This document shows, piece by piece, positions 1 to 13,300 of a stretch of 64,000 nucleotides of DNA. A program made the position numbers and the translations under genes. The notes under the pieces were generated by a model. The model made no database searches and was not told where the DNA came from. It saw only the letters and a list, made by a program, of their open reading frames with translations. The stretch comes from Nesterenkonia pannonica (GTDB taxonomy: Bacteria; Actinomycetota; Actinomycetes; Actinomycetales; Micrococcaceae), in contig NZ_CP080575.1 in assembly GCF_019575955.1 (NCBI RefSeq), positions 1,984,001-2,048,000 of the forward strand. The letters run 5' to 3'. Position 1 is the first letter of the stretch, and every line of letters begins with the position of its first letter.

Positions 1-2328
<2,328 letters not shown>

Positions 2329-2329
<1 letters not shown>

Positions 2330-4235
2330 CAGTCGTCCTCTTCCTCAAAGTCCGGGGTCATGTTCCGCGCGACCTGGATGTCTGAGTTCGACACACCGGC
2401 CTAGCACCATAGGCCACACCATCGAATCCCGAGAGACCACGAAGTCCACGACCACAGGACGATCGTTGATGGCGTTTGCCTGCGCGATCACCTCGTCGAT
2501 GTCCTCCTCCCGCTCGCAGCGGAGGCCCACGCAGCCGTAGGCCTCGGCAAGCTTGACGAAGTCAGGCACCCGCACGACCTCGTCGCCCGCGTCGTTGGTC
2601 GAGGTGTTCAGGTGAGTGTTGGAGTAGCGCGACTCGTAGAACAGGGTCTGCCACTGGCGCACCATGCCGAGCGAAGAGTTGTTGATCACCGCGACTTTGA
2701 TGGGAATGCGGTTGATGGCACACGTCGCCAGCTCCTGATTGGTCATCTGGAAGCAGCCGTCGCCGTCGATGGCCCACACGGTGCGGCCGGGCTCACCCAC
2801 GGCTGCGCCCATGGCTGCTTAAGCACGGCATAGCCCATGGTGCCCAGGCCGCCGGAGTTCAGCCACTGACGAGGGCGGTCGTAGCTGACGAACTGCGCAG
2901 CCCACATCTGGTGCTGGCCAACACCGGATGCGTAGATGGCCTCCGGTCCGCTGGCTTCGCCGATCTTCTTGATGATCTGCTGAGGCGCGAGGCCTCCGTC
3001 CTCCGGCGCGGTCCAGCCCAAGGGATAGGTATCGCGCAGGCGGTCGATTCTGTTCCACCAGGGAGACAGGTCCGGACGATGCGCATCCAGCTCCTGCCGC
3101 AGAGCGGCGGTGAGGTCCGGGATGATCTCCTCGAGGGAGCCCACAATGGGCACGTCCGCGTGACGGTTCTTGGAGATCTCTGCGGGATCGACGTCTGCGT
3201 GAATGACCTTCGCCTCCGGCGCGAAGCTGTCCAGCTGCCCCGTGACCCGGTCATCGAAGCGCGCACCGAGAGTGATCAGCAGGTCCGACTGCTGCAGCGC
3301 CGCCACCGCAGAGACCGTTCCATGCATGCCCGGCATGCCCACGTGCAGGGTGTGCGAGTCGGGGAAGGCGCCCCGTCCCATGAGAGTGCTGACCACCGGT
3401 GCGCCCAGCAGTTCGGCGAGCTCCCGGAACTCTTCGTGAGCCTCGGCCTTGATCAGGCCGCCGCCGATGTAGAACACCGGCTTGTTGGAGGCTGCGATGA
3501 GTTTGGCGGCTTCGCGGACCTGCTTGCCGTGGCCCTTGGTGACCGGTTTGTAGCCCTGCAGCCCCATCTTGGGCGGCCAGGAGAAGGTGGTGCGAGCAGA
3601 CTGGGCCGATTTCGTGATGTCCACGAGCACCGGTCCAGGACGCCCTGAGGAGGCCAGGTGGAACGCCGAGGCGAGCACGCGTGGGATCTCGTCAGGGTCC
3701 TGCACGAGGTAGGTGTGCTTGGTGATGGGGGCGCAGATGCTTGCGATGTCAGCCTCCTGGAAGGCGTCCGTTCCGATGACGGAGGCGTTGACCTGCCCCG
3801 TGATCGCGACCATCGGCACTGAGTCCATGTGGGCATCGGCGATCGGCGTCACCAGGTTGGTGGCACCCGGTCCGGAGGTGGCGAAGCAGACCCCACCTTC
3901 CCGGTGGCCATGGCATAGCCTTGAGCTGCGTGGCCGCCTCCCTGCTCATGGCGGACCAAGATGTGGTTGACCTGCTCGGAGTCCATGAGCGGATCATAGG
4001 TGGGAAGGATGGCGCCGCCGGGAATGCCGAAGACGTCGGTGACGCCGAGCTCTTCGAGGGAGCGGATGATGGACTGGCTCCCGGTCACGGCCTCAGGCGC
4101 TACGCTGCGCCCGGGGCCGTACAGTCGGTGCTCGGCGGTGGTGATGCGGCGCCGTCGCTCCTCACGGGTTTCGGCACCGCTGTGGGGAGAGGCTGCTGCC
4201 GGTGCTGCGGGCCTGGCATCTGATGCAATGCTCAT
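2329..4235 (-). CDS. ilvB: Acetolactate synthase large (catalytic) subunit
   Basis: IlvB is the thiamine-diphosphate and FAD enzyme that condenses two pyruvates, or pyruvate with 2-oxobutyrate, at the entry to branched-chain amino acid synthesis. The corrected length is about 635 residues. It shows the catalytic-glutamate segment [16 protein letters not shown], the central ITGQV region, and the ThDP/Mg motif GDGCFQM followed by [12 protein letters not shown]. Three breaks occur: one lost G near 3893, GCCGGC read as GCTTAAGC at 2818-2825 (after GTMGYAV), and GCCGGC read as GCTAGGC at 2399-2405. With these restored the protein ends in DFEEEDD at the TGA shared with ilvN. The start at 4235 is preceded by a leader region with a small ORF and a hairpin. 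Confidence 0.96.
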
Positions 4236-4293
4236 CTCATCTTCCCTGTCATTCGTCGCTGCATGGGTGGGGCTGGGCTCAGCACAGACGAAA

Positions 4294-4324
4294 CCCCGGC
4301 GTGCAGGGGCTTCCTGTGCCGGGG
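4294..4324 (-). terminator. Attenuator-like hairpin in the ilvB leader
   Basis: On the minus strand CCCCGGC (4318-4324) pairs perfectly with GCCGGGG (4294-4300) across a 17-base loop and is followed by TTTCGTCT. It lies between the leader peptide stop and the ilvB ATG, where an attenuator is expected. Strength and alternative pairing were not calculated. Confidence 0.55.
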
Positions 4325-4360
4325 CGGATGGTTGCGTACGCAGTGTGCGGCAGTAACCAG

Positions 4361-4420
4361 TCAGTGCCCGGCGGGGGCGATGACGGGTACCGCTACTAGT
4401 TCGCTGCGCATAGAAACCAT
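4361..4420 (-). CDS. Putative ilvB leader peptide (attenuator)
   Basis: This is a 16- or 19-codon frame between the ilvB promoter and ilvB. It reads [19 protein letters not shown], or begins at the second methionine (4409-4411). Leu, Val, Val, Val and Ile make up 5 of 16 codons, the residues the operon makes. GGAG lies just before the first ATG. A GC-rich hairpin (4294-4324) follows its stop. Branched-chain leader peptides with transcription attenuation are known upstream of ilvBNC in Corynebacterium. That this one works the same way is inferred from its composition and position. Confidence 0.6.
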   Translation of the reverse strand: MVSMRSELVAVPVIAPAGH

Positions 4421-4447
4421 CGTTCTCCGACGTGTGACCTATGTCAA
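4419..4447 (-). promoter_or_regulatory. Predicted ilvB promoter
   Basis: A perfect -35 TTGACA (4442-4447) and an AACGAT -10 (4419-4424) are separated by exactly 17 bases on the minus strand. The -10 overlaps the first ATG of the leader peptide, so the transcript may begin at or near the second ATG and be leaderless. The -35 overlaps the ilvD stop codon. Confidence 0.65.
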
Positions 4448-6237
4448 CCCTGTGAGAGTCGTCTCACCATATGGAATTGCGCGGCGAGGTTCAGCCGCAG
4501 GAGGCTCCTCGGCCGCAGAGCGCACCAGCTTCGCGTACTTGCCCAGCACACCCGTGGTCACGTACGGAGGCAGCGGCTTCCAGTCGGGCGCTGCCATCCG
4601 CTCGGCGAGAACCGACTCCTCGACCTGCAGATCGATGGTGCGGCCTGCGATGTCCACCCGGATCCGGTCACCGTCGGCGACGTAGGCGATAGGCCCGCCG
4701 TCCACAGCTTCAGGGGCTATGTGCCCGATGCACAGGCCGGTGGTGCCTCCGGAGAACCGCCCATCGGTGATGAGCAGCACGTCCTGCCCAGACCGGCGCC
4801 CTTGATGGCACCGGTGACGGCGAGCATCTCACGCATGCCCGGACCACCCTTGGGCCCTTCGTAGCGGATGACCACCACATCCCCGGCCTGGATCTCACCC
4901 TCATCCAACGCCTTCAGTGCGGCCTGCTCACGCTCGAAGACGCGAGCGGTGCCCTCAAAGACCTCCGCATCGAAGCCGCAGACTTCACCACGGCGCCCTC
5001 GGGGCCAGCGAGCCGCGCAGCACCGCGATGCCCCCATTGGGGTGGAGGGGTTGTCGAGATGGCGAATGATCTTTCCATCGATGTCCGGAGGACTGATCGC
5101 CTCCAGGTTCTCTGCCACCGTTCTGCCGGTCACGGTCATCGCGTCTCCGTGCAGCAGCCCAGCGTCGAGAAGCGCCTTCATCACGACCGGCACCCTGCCG
5201 ACCTTGTCCACGTCAACCATGACGTGCTGGCCGAAGGGCTTGAGATCTCCCAGGTGCGGGACTTTGTCTCCGATGCGGTTGAAGTCCTCCAGCTCGAGAC
5301 CCACACCGGCCTCCGAGGCGATCGCCAGCAGGTGCAGCACCGCGTTGGTGGAGCCGCCGAATGCCATGGTCACGGCGATGGCGTTCTCGAACGCCTTCTT
5401 CGTGAGGATGTCGCGAGTGGTGATTCCCTGCCGCAGCATCTCGACAACGGCCTCTCCTGAGGCGCGCGCGTAGGCGTCCCGCCGACGGTCTGCTGACGGC
5501 GGCGCCGCAGAGCCGGGAAGCGACATGCCCAGTGCTTCGCCGATGCAGGCCATGGTGTTCGCGGTGTACATGCCGCCGCAGGCACCTTCGCCGGGGCAGA
5601 TGGCACGCTCGATGACGTCGAGGTCCTCTTCGCTCATGGTGCCGCGTCCGCATGCGCCGACCCCTTCGAAGGCGTCGATCAGGGTCACTTCCTTCTCGGT
5701 TCCGTCCTTGAAGCGTGCAATGCCCGGCATGATCGAGCCTGCGTAGAGGAACACGCTCGCAAGGTCGAGGCGCGCTGCTGCCATCAGCATCCCCGGCAGG
5801 GATTTGTCGCAGCTTGCAAGGAGCACTGATCCGTCCAGCCGCTCGGCATTCATCACCGTCTCCACGGAGTCCGCGATCACCTCGCGCGAGACCAGTGAGT
5901 AGTGCATGCCCTCGTGTCCCATCGAGATGCCGTCGGACACGCTGATCGTCCCGAACTCCATGGGGAAGCCGCCCCGGCGTGCACACCCTCCTTGGACGAC
6001 TTGGCCAGTCGGTCCAGCGACAGGTTGCAGGGAGTGATCTCATTCCACGAGCTCGCGATGCCGATCTGCGCCTTGGACCAGTCATCATCGCCCATGCCTA
6101 CGGCGCGGAGCATGCCACGGGCCGGCTGCCCGGGTGTAGCCGTCGGTGACCTGCCAGGAACGCGGCTTCTCCGGTGAGGAGGGGCCTGTCACAGGCTGGG
6201 GCGGGGTGAATCGGGGCTGATCAGTGGGTGCGGACAT
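4439..6237 (-). CDS. ilvD: Dihydroxy-acid dehydratase
   Basis: IlvD removes water from the dihydroxy acids in the third branched-chain step, using an Fe-S cluster. The corrected protein is about 599 residues. It contains the N-terminal [13 protein letters not shown] with a cluster cysteine, [12 protein letters not shown] and [12 protein letters not shown] with further cluster cysteines, and the C-terminal [12 protein letters not shown]. It starts [10 protein letters not shown] at the ATG 6235-6237. The frame is broken about six times: near 6125, 5968, 5030, 5010, 4975-4979 (GCCGGC read as GCGGC on the coding strand) and 4788. Each is one base, and the flanking protein is fully conserved. The stop lies inside the ilvB promoter, so ilvD and ilvBNC are separate units or ilvD reads through. 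Confidence 0.95.
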
Positions 6238-6344
6238 GCCCACGATTCTATGCGGGGATCCGAACCGGTGCAGTGCACCCCACGCCCGTCTCAGTATTCG
6301 AGTGCGGGCCCCGGCGGCGGGTCGGAGACTTCGGACGGCGCGGG

Positions 6345-6967
6345 TCAGCCCATCTGGTCGACGACGGTCTCAGCGACCTCGCGCATCGTCAGACGACGGT
6401 CCATGCTCGTCTTCTGGATCCACCGGAAGGCCTCCGGCTCGGTCAGATCCATCTTCGTGGTGAGCAGCGATTTGGCGCGCTCCACGAGCTTCCTGGTCTC
6501 GAACTTGTCGCTGATGTCAGCGACCTCGTCCTCCAGCGCGCGAATCTCTTCGAAACGGGCGACAGCCACCTCGATGGCCGGTATGAGGTCATTCTCTCCG
6601 AAGGGCTTGACCACGTAGGCCATCGCCCCGGCCTCCCGGGCCGACTCGACGAGGTCCCGCTGGGAGAAGGCCGTGAGCATCAGGACGGGGCGATGCGGCC
6701 CTCCGCGATCTGCTTGGCGGCGCTGATGCCGTCCATGACGGGCATCTTGACATCCATGACGACGAGGTCCGGCTGGTGCTCCCGCGCAAGGGCGACCGCC
6801 TTCTCCCCGTTCTCCGCCTCGGCAACGACCTCGTACCCGGCGCCGGTGAGGATCTCGACGATGTCGAGCCGAATGAGCGTCTCGTCCTCAGCGACCAGCA
6901 CACGGCGACGCCCACCGTCTGCGGGGACGGCGTCGGCTTCGGCGTCGTGCTGATTCTCTTCAGTCAA
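6345..6967 (-). CDS. pdtaR: ANTAR-domain response regulator, PdtaR-like
   Basis: This is a two-domain regulator of about 206 residues: a receiver domain (VLVAEDETLIRLD near residue 23, phospho-acceptor in VVMDVKMP near 70, conserved Lys in VVKPFGE) and a C-terminal ANTAR domain (RKLVERAKSLLTTKMDLTEPEAFRWIQ split by a short linker). ANTAR domains bind paired RNA hairpins and act as antiterminators. The closest named relative is mycobacterial PdtaR (Rv1626), which is paired with the distant histidine kinase PdtaS. No kinase is adjacent here. One frame break, a lost C, lies near 6688. The tRNA-Leu gene is immediately upstream. Confidence 0.88.
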
Positions 6968-7001
6968 GGTGCTCCTTCATCGGGGCGTTGCAATCGGTCT
7001 G

Positions 7002-7082
7002 TGCCCGAAGTGGGACTCGAACCCACACACCAGTGGTACTCGATTTTGAGTCGAGCGCGTCTACCAATTCCGCCATTCGGGT
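7002..7082 (-). tRNA. tRNA-Leu (anticodon CAA)
   Basis: A class II tRNA with a long variable arm; the anticodon loop is CTCAAAA between CTCGA and TCGAG. The CCA end is not encoded. The 3' acceptor strand TTCGGGC requires a 5' strand GCCCGAA, but the sequence reads ACCCGAA inside GCTTACCCGAA. Replacing GCTTAC (7081-7086 on the plus strand reads gtaagc) with GCCGGC restores a perfect acceptor stem. Confidence 0.95.
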
Positions 7083-7089
7083 AAGCAGC

Positions 7090-7109
7090 GGGCGGCCTAT
7101 GAGCCGCCC
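7090..7109 (-). terminator. Possible pyk terminator hairpin
   Basis: GGGCGGC and GCCGCCC form a 7-bp perfect stem around a 6-base loop, between the end of pyk and tRNA-Leu. No T-run follows, so it is a weak candidate. Confidence 0.4.
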
Positions 7110-7229
7110 AGCCGCTCCATCTTAGCTCTCCTGCGCCGCGGGCACAGAATCAATCTGCCGCACTTCTAGAGCGCTGAGTGCGCAGAGTGCGCCGATGCGG
7201 CGCTCTGGCTGGGCCAGGGACCCACAGGC

Positions 7230-8699
7230 TCACGAGCTAAGCATCACGTCTGCGTCACCGCGCCGCAGCGCGTCGATGTTGGCGCCGCCGTCGGGAAGAT
7301 CGCCGATCTTGTGCACCTTGACCATGTTCGTAGTCCCGGCTTGGCCTGGAGGGGAGCGCAGCGATGACCACCAGGTCCCCACCTCCGCAACGCCCTCTTC
7401 GAGGAGCTGCTTGTCCACCTGTGAGGTCATGCGGTCGGTGTGCGAGGCGAACTCGACCCATCGCGGCTGCACCCCCAGGAGAGGGTCAGCGTGTTCTGCG
7501 TGTGCTCCACGTGTGTGAAGGCGAAGATCGGCTGCCGGGGGCGAAGGCGGGACAGCCGCTGGGCAGAATCGCCGGAGCGCGTGAAGGTGGCGAGGTATGC
7601 CACGTCCAGCTGCTCGGCGATCTCGTTGGCGGCCCGGGTGATCGCTCCGCCGCGGGTCTTGGGCTTGGTGCCCAGCTGGGGATGCGGTGGAGGCCGCGCG
7701 CTTCAGTGGTCTGAATGATGGAGCTCATGGTCTCCACGGTGCGGACCGGGTACTTGCCGATCGAGGTCTCGCCCGAGAGCATTACGGCATCGGCTCCGTC
7801 GAGGACTGCGTTGGCGCAGTCGGAGGCCTCGGCGCGGGTGGGACGAGGGCTCTCGATCATCGACTCCAGCACCTGGGTGGCCACGATCACAGGCTTGGCC
7901 CACCGGCGAGCGAGCTCCACGGCACGCTTCTGAACGACCGGCACCTCCTCGAGAGGCAGCTCCACGCCCAGGTCGCCGCGGGCAACCATGATCGCGTCGA
8001 AGGCGTCGATGACATCCTGCAGGGCGTCGACGGCCTGCGGCTTCTCGATCTTGGCGATGATGGGGACGTAGCGGCCCTCCTCCTCCATCACCTGATGCAC
8101 TGCTTCGACGTCGGCAGCGTCTCGCACGAAGGACAGCGCCACCATGTCGAAGCCGGTGCGCAGCGCCCAGCGCAGGTCCTCCTCGTCCTTCTCCGACAGT
8201 GCGGGCACGGAGACGGCCACACCGGGAAGGTTGATGCCCTTGTTGTTCGAGACGGGACCGGGAACGGTCACCTCGGTGATCACGTCGGTATCGGTGACCT
8301 CAACTGCCCGCAGGGCGACTTTGCCGTCATCGATCAGCAGCGTGTCACCCGGAGCGACGTCGCCCGGCAGCTTCTTGAACGTCGTCGAGCAGCGCTCCTG
8401 TGTGCCTTCGACGTCCTCAGTGGTGATCGTGAACCGATCTCCCTCGGCGAGCTGATGAGGGCCGTCGGCGAAGCGCCCCAGGCGGATCTTGGGGCCCTGC
8501 AGGTCCGCGAAGATCCCCACTGCCCGGCGAAGATCCTTCGACACTTCGCGAACGGTGCGGTAGGTGTCCTCGTGCACGTCGTAGTCCCCGTGGGACATGT
8601 TCACGCGGACGACGTCGACGCTACCTCGATCAGTTGGCGGGTCTTCTCATATCCGGCGGTGGCCGGGCCGAACGTGGCGACGATCTTTGCGTGTCTCAT
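7230..8699 (-). CDS. pyk: Pyruvate kinase
   Basis: This enzyme converts phosphoenolpyruvate and ADP to pyruvate and ATP. It starts MRHAKIVATFGPA with AAAGGTGAGG before the ATG at 8697-8699. It shows VRVNMSHGDYD, the substrate/Mg loop IMVARGDLGVE, the active-site VATQVLESMI and the C-terminal AGTTNMVKVH. About 489 residues. Breaks lie at 8620-8624 (GCCGGC read as GTAGC), near 7683, 7481 and 7379 (lost C or G), and at 7356-7359 (GCCGGC read as GCGC). The annotated end has a short extra tail and itself carries GCTTAGC at the last codons, so the true stop may be some 60 bases further left. Confidence 0.94.
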
Positions 8700-8880
8700 G
8701 CCTCACCTTTCAAGGGGTCGGTCAGTCAGGTTAAAACTGGCACGACACCACGCTGTGTCAGGTCCAGACAGGCTGAGCCTACCGCAGAACGCAAGGGGCA
8801 GGGAGGCACATCCCGGCGCTGCAGATCGGCGGCGGCCGAGGCAGATTCGGGAGCCCGCGCAGTGCTCCGGACGCCCTCGT

Positions 8881-10340
8881 CTAGGTCAGAGAGATCGCAC
8901 GGTCGCTCGGCTTCACCGGGTAGGGAAGCCTGGTGGATCCCTCGAGGTACTCGTCGACCTTCGACGCTGCCGCACGGCCCTCTGCGATCGCCCAGACCAC
9001 CAGAGAGGCGCCCCGGCCAGCATCGCCGACGGTGAAGATTCCCTCGACATTGGTCTGGTAGTCCTCTGTGCGGCCGACCGCCCCGCGAGAGGTGAACTCC
9101 ATGCCCACCTGGCTGTCCAGGGTCTCCTGCTCGGCGCCCGTGAAGCCCAGTGCGAGGAAGACAAGATCCGCTGGGATCTCACGCTCGGTTCCGGGCTTGG
9201 GGCCGCGGGAGCCGTCCTCGCGGTACTCCGTCTCAGCGACCTTCAGTGCGCGCACGTTGCCGTTCTCGTCACCGCTGAACTCGACCGTGGACGCGAGCCA
9301 CTGCACCTCGCCGCCCTCCTCGTGGGCACTGGACATCTCGAAGATGCGCGGATCCATGGGCCACGGCTCGTGGCCCGGGCGCTCCCGAGGCAGCTCCTTG
9401 CCGATGGCCAGGGTCGTCACCGATTTGGCGCCGTGTCGGTGTGCGGTGCCGATGCAGTCCGCTCCGGTGTCTCCGCCGCCGAGAATGACGACGTGCTTGC
9501 CGTCGGCCCGGATCTGGTCCGGAACCTCGTCGCTTACCACGGCCTTGTTCGACTGCACCAGGTAGTCCATGGCGAAGTGGATGCCGCCCAGGCTCCGTCC
9601 GGGCACTGGGAGATCGCGCGGAACCATAGCCCCCGTCGCCACGACGACCGCGTCGTAGGACTCACGCAGCGCGGCCCAGGTGATGTCCGCGCCGATCTCT
9701 GTCGAGGGGTAGAACCGGGTGCCTTCGGCCTCCATCTGCTCAATGCGGAAGTCGACGAGGTGCTTCTCCATCTTGAAGTCAGGAATTCCGTAGCGGAGCA
9801 GGCCGCCGACACGGTCATCCCGCTCGTAGACGGCGACGGTGTGTCCGGCGCGTGTCAGCTGCTGGGCTGCGGCCAGCCCAGCCGGTCCGGAGCCGACGAC
9901 AGCGACGGTCTTGCCGGTGAGCCGGGAGGGCACCACGGGCTCCACGTAGCCGCGCTCGAGGGCGGTGTCGGCGATCTCAACCTCGGACTGCTTGATCGTC
10001 ACAGCTTACTGGTTGATTCCCAGCACGCAGGAGGTCTCGCAGGGCGCAGGGCAGATGCGGCCTGTGAACTCCGGGAAGTTGTTCGTCATGTGAAGCCGCG
10101 CCGAGGCCTCCTCCCACTGGTCCCTCCACACGAGGTCATTCCAGTCAGGGATGAGGTTGCCCAGGGGCAGCCCGTGTGGCAGAAGGGAATTCCGCAGTCC
10201 ATGCACCTGGATGCTTGCGTCTGCGTGGTGCTCTTGTCTTGGCGCTCATAGACCTCGTTGAAGTCCATGATGCGCACCGGCACCGGCCGGGAGGGCCCTT
10301 CACGCTCGGGGTATTTCAGGAATCCGCGCGGATCAGCCAC
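8881..10340 (-). CDS. gltD: Glutamate synthase small subunit
   Basis: GltD is the flavoprotein subunit that feeds electrons from NADPH through Fe-S clusters to GltB. About 486 residues. Cluster cysteines are visible in [14 protein letters not shown] and [12 protein letters not shown]; the FAD motif is [17 protein letters not shown] and the NADPH motif is [13 protein letters not shown]. The GTG start (10338-10340) overlaps the end of gltB by 8 bases. One C is lost near 10175, in GCPLGNL. An in-frame TAA after VLGINQ is not real: GCCGGC is written GTAAGC (10004-10009 on the plus strand), and restoring it gives the family-typical INQPAVTIK. Confidence 0.95.
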
Positions 10341-13300
10341 GGGTCACCTCCAGAATCTTCTGCCATGCGGCGTCGCCATTGGGGTCCAGTCCTCATCGAG
10401 GGCATCCGCCCGGGCGCGCAGCACGGCGTCGTAGTCGCGGGGCAGGATCTTGGTCATACGGTCGAGCGTGGCCTCAGGCGTCTCCAGCAGCCGCTCGGCG
10501 AGCGACGAGCCGGTCTCCTCCTGGTGCCGCCGAAGGAGGTCCAGCACAATCTGCTTGTCCTCCTCGTCGAGCTCGCTGAGCAGCAGCGCTTCGGTCCGGA
10601 TGGCCTGGTCGTTGAGCCTGCCGCGGTCGAAGTCGAGGATGTACGCCGTTCCCCTGACATGCCCGCACCGAAGTTGCGCCCGGTTGGGCCGAGGATCAGC
10701 GCCTGTCCCCGGTCATGTACTCGCACCCGTGGTCGCCGATGCCCTCGACGACGGCGGTGGCTCCGGAGTTCCTGACCAGGAACCGTTCCCGACCTGGCCG
10801 CGCAGGAACATCTCGCCCTGGGTGGCCCCGTAGCCGATGACGTTGCCCGCGACCGTGTTCTCCTCGGCCACGAAGGGCGCGCTGGGGTGCGGGTGAATGA
10901 TGATTCGGCCGCCCGAGAGGCCCTTGCCCACATAGTCGTTGGAGTCGCCGGTGAGCCTCAGCGTGATGCCGTGCGGCAGGAACGCGCCCAAGGACTGGCC
11001 CGCCTCTCCGTGCAGGTCGACTTGGATCGTGTTGTGGTCCAGCGTCGAGAGGCCCAGTGCCTTGGTCACTTCGTGGCCGAGCATGGTGCCCACAGCCCGA
11101 TCAGTGTTGACCACACGAGACTCGATGCGCACCTGCTCACCCTGGTGAATGGCTGCCTGTGCCTTCTCGATCAGTGCGACGTCGAAGTGCTTCTCCAGAC
11201 CGTGGTCCTGCTCAGAGGTGCGCCGCAGCATGCCCGCGGTCTTCTCCTCGTGCGGGTCCCAGCCTGTCAGCACTGAGGTGAGGTCGAGGCCCTCCGACTT
11301 CCAGTGGCGCTTGGCGTCGTCCATGTCGAGCCGGTCGATCTGTCCGATGGCCTCGTCCAGGGTCCGAAGCCGAGCTCGGCCAGGTATTCCCGGACTTCCT
11401 GGGCGATGAATTCGAAGAAGTTCACCACGTGGTCGGCTTTGCCGGTGTACCGCTCTCGAAGCACCGGGTTCTGAGTCGCGACGCCCACCGGGCAGGTGTC
11501 CAGGTGGCAGACGCGCATCATGATGCACCCTGAGACGACCAGCGGCGCGGTGGCGAAGCCGTACTCCTCGGCGCCCAGAAGCGCAGCGATGACGACGTCC
11601 CTTCCGCTCTTCATCTGGCCGTCGACCTGCACGGTGATGCGTTCACGCAGACCGTTGAGCATCAGTGTCTGCTGCGCCTCGGCCAGACCGAGCTCCCATG
11701 GGGTGCCGGCGTGCTTGAGCGAATTCAGCGGGGAGGCGCCCGTGCCGCCGTCGTGCCCTGAGATCAGCACGACGTCGGCGCTGGCCTTGGCCACACCCGC
11801 CGCCACCGTGCCCACACCGTGCAGGGAGACGAGCTTGACGTTGACCCTCGCCGCAGTGTTGGCCCGCTTGAGGTCGTAGATCAGCTGCTTGAGGTCTTCG
11901 ATCGAGTAGATGTCGTGGTGCGGCGGGGGCGAGACCAAGGAGACGCCAGGGGTTGAGTGGCGGGTCTCAGCCACCCAGGGGTACACCTTCTGCCCATGAG
12001 CTGGCCGCCCTCGCCGGGCTTGGCGCCCTGAGCCATCTTGATCTGCAGGTCATCGGCGTGGGTCAGGTACTGGCTGGTCACGCCGAAGCGGCCGGAGGCG
12101 ATCTGCTTGATGGCGCTGCGCCGCTCAGGGTCGATGAGGCGCTGCGGGTGCTCCCGCCCTCGCCGGTGTTCGAGCGCCCGCCGAGGCGGTTCATTGCGAT
12201 GGCGAGGGTCTCGTGCGCCTCCTGGGAGATCGAGCCGTAGCTCATCGCGCCTGTGTTGAAGCGCTTGACGATCTCGCTGACCGGCTCGACTTCGCTGATC
12301 GGTATGGAGCGCCCGTTCTCCTTGAACCTGAAGAGCCCGCGCAGCGTCATCAGAGCTTCTGACTGGTCGTCCACTGCCTTGGTGTACTGCTTGAAGATGT
12401 CGTACCGGCGGGTGCGCGAGGCGTGCTGCAGCCGGAATACCGTCTCAGGGTTGAACAGGTGAGGGGGCCGTCGCGCCGCCACTGGTACTCGCCGCCGACT
12501 TCAAGCTCTGAGCCGCGGCCCAAGTCGTTGCCGTCCTGCGGGTACGCGAGTGCGTGCCGGTCCTGCGTCTCCCGCGAGATGACGTCGAGGCCCACACCGC
12601 CCATGAGGGAGTCGGTTCCGGAGAAGTACTGGTCGACCAGCCGCTGCGACAGGCCCACGGCCTCGAAGGTCTGAGCCCCGCAGTAGGACGCGACGGTGGA
12701 GATGCCCATCTTGGACATGATCTTCAGAACACCCTTGCCCAGGGCGGTGATCAGATTCTTGACCGCCTGCTGCTCATCGACGTTGGTGATCTCGCCGCGA
12801 TGCACCATGTCCTCAGCGGACTCCATGGCCAGGTAGGGGTTGACGGCCGCCGCGCCGTAGCCGATCAGCAGCGCCACGTGGTGCGTCTCGCGGACATCTC
12901 CGGCCTCGACGATCATGCTCGCCCGCGTTCTGTTCGCGGACTTGAGCAGGTGGTGATGCACCGCAGAGGTCAGCAGCAGAGACGGGATCGGAGCCCACTG
13001 GGCGTTGGAGTCGCGGTCGGACAGGACGATGTAGTTCACGCCGCGGTTGACGGCCGCAGAGACCTTTTCGCAGATCTCGCGAATGCGCTGGCGGAACTCC
13101 TCCTCAGTGGAGCCCACGCGGAAGAGCCCGCGAATCTTCAGCGCCACCTTCTGGCCTTCGCCGTTGCGGATGTTGGCGATCTTCGCCAGCTGATCATTGT
13201 CGATGACGGGGAAGTCCAGCTTCACCTGCTGGTGCCGCACATGCTCTGAGCTCAGCACGTTGCCGTTGGGGCCGATGTATACGCCCAGTGAGGTGACGAG

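Noticed and set aside
2818..2825. CTTAAG as a conserved regulatory or restriction motif
   Set aside because: It occurs where GCCGGC is required by the protein; it is a product of the miscall.
10004..10009. Stop codon readthrough in gltD, trpB, hisF and uppS
   Set aside because: Each apparent in-frame TAA vanishes when GTAAGC or TAAGC is read as GCCGGC, giving the expected family residues.
7687..10251. An 854-codon open frame on the plus strand opposite pyk and gltD
   Set aside because: It is antisense to two conserved genes. Long open antisense frames are normal in high-GC actinobacteria, and the translation has no recognisable domain.
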